Source: UBA288 sp050178135
Lineage (GTDB): Archaea > Halobacteriota > Methanomicrobia > Methanomicrobiales > Methanospirillaceae
Length of the DNA: 6,280 nucleotides
Assembly: GCA_050178135.1 (NCBI GenBank)
Contig: JBFXGJ010000068.1
Span: 1-6,280 of the forward strand
Reading direction: 5' to 3'
Shown here: piece after piece, positions 6,025 through 6,280 of the stretch
Position numbering within the stretch: the first letter of the stretch is position 1
Layout of the letters: every line of letters starts with the position of its first letter
Notes under the pieces: generated by a model
Database searches by the model: none
What the model saw: only the letters and a program-made list of their open reading frames with translations
Told to the model about the DNA's origin: nothing
Program-made: the position numbers and the translations under genes

Positions 6025-6033
6025 AATATATAT
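6025..6033 (-). promoter_or_regulatory. TATA box of the SGNH hydrolase gene
   Basis: The minus strand reads ATATATATT (within GGATATATATTCTGG), the most TATA-like element upstream of the hydrolase. Transcription would start near 6005, giving a leader of about 45 nt. A weaker CATATT lies closer (about 5995), and TTTAAAA at about 5975 is too near the ATG to act as a TATA box for this start. The element is nearly symmetrical and could serve the + strand too, but no gene follows in that direction. Confidence 0.55.
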
Positions 6034-6052
6034 CCTCAGAGGAAATTTATCA

Positions 6053-6081
6053 GTTTCGATCGCTTCAAGGATGATCGAAGC
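6053..6081. repeat. Inverted repeat upstream of the hydrolase promoter
   Basis: TTCGATC (6055-6061) is a perfect inverted repeat of GATCGAA (6073-6079). One wobble and one further G-C pair extend it to nine pairs (6053-6061 with 6073-6081) around an 11-nt spacer. It lies about 20 bases upstream of the hydrolase TATA box, where an activator or regulator site would be expected. Past the T8 terminator of the next gene, it is less likely to be part of that transcript. Confidence 0.4.
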
Positions 6082-6153
6082 ATTCCCTGGACCCCGGTAC
6101 AGCGGATCCCCGCAGAGCGCGTCAAGAAATGGGACGGTACCTGAGGACTGCGG

Positions 6154-6161
6154 AAAAAAAA
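6154..6161 (-). terminator. T8 terminator of the PGF-CTERM gene
   Basis: Eight consecutive T on the minus strand, starting 17 bases after the stop codon of the partial gene at the right edge. This is the longest T-run in the window and a strong archaeal termination signal. No stable hairpin precedes it, as is usual in archaea. Confidence 0.7.
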
Positions 6162-6178
6162 GGTTTTAGTGGGTGGCT

Positions 6179-6280
6179 TTAGTTCCGGCGGAGGACGAGG
6201 ACCGCGACAGCGCCGAGGCCGACCAGTGCGACGAGCGCACCGAAGCCGGGCGACTGCGTCGGAGTGGCCGTGGCCGTACC
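6179..6280 (-). CDS. C-terminal end of a PGF-CTERM surface protein (partial)
   Basis: Only the last 33 codons and the TAA are inside the window; the gene continues beyond 6280 on the minus strand. The peptide begins GTATATPTQSPGFGALVA, followed by a Val/Leu/Ala/Gly membrane stretch (about residues 15-30) and ends LRRN. This is the tripartite PGF-CTERM sorting signal: a Thr/Pro linker, the PGF motif (residues 11-13), a transmembrane helix and a short basic end. In archaea with archaeosortase A this tail is cut at the PGF motif and the protein is attached to lipid at the cell surface. The main part of the protein is therefore expected to be exported, often an S-layer or secreted binding protein, but its function cannot be told from here. 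A T8 terminator follows the stop. Frame and stop are unambiguous. Confidence 0.85.
   Translation of the reverse strand, partial: GTATATPTQSPGFGALVALVGLGAVAVLVLRRN

Overview
The window looks like a stretch of a GC-rich euryarchaeal chromosome, most likely a methanogen of the Methanomicrobiales (Methanoculleus-like). This is inferred from archaeal TATA elements upstream of several genes, poly-T stretches after stop codons, a tRNA without an encoded CCA end, a histidine kinase with the 'ITRHDIRN' H-box typical of methanogen PAS kinases, a PiT/DUF47 pair, and a PGF-CTERM surface-protein sorting tail. No similarity search was possible, so the genus is a guess.

Layout. A tRNA-Thr(GGT) lies at 55-127 on the + strand. 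After about 220 nt without a convincing gene come two minus-strand genes. The one further downstream in their direction of transcription (352-2214) is a soluble receiver-PAS-PAS-histidine kinase. The one upstream of it (2341-2913) is a 190-residue double zinc-ribbon protein with an uncharacterised N-terminal domain and a clear TATA box. A divergent intergenic region (2914-3187) separates these from a plus-strand pair: a PiT-family phosphate transporter (3188-4222) and a DUF47/PhoU-like protein (4229-4882), six bases apart and probably one operon. Converging on that operon from the right is a secreted SGNH/GDSL hydrolase (4902-5960, minus), with its own TATA box at about 6025-6033. The right edge holds the last 33 codons of another minus-strand gene. 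These encode a PGF-CTERM tail, followed by an eight-T terminator.

How they fit together. The transporter and DUF47 protein form a known functional pair for low-affinity phosphate (or similar oxyanion) uptake and its control. The hydrolase and the PGF-CTERM protein are both exported products, consistent with a cell-surface segment, but they have separate transcription signals. The kinase is probably a cytoplasmic sensor; its partner is not in the window.

I see no mobile element, CRISPR array or clearly new multi-gene system. The items most worth a second look are the kinase receiver domain without its acidic pocket, a small hairpin that pairs the Shine-Dalgarno of the DUF47 gene across the transporter stop codon, the unusual arginine- and aromatic-rich tail of the hydrolase, and the truncated PGF-CTERM gene at the edge.
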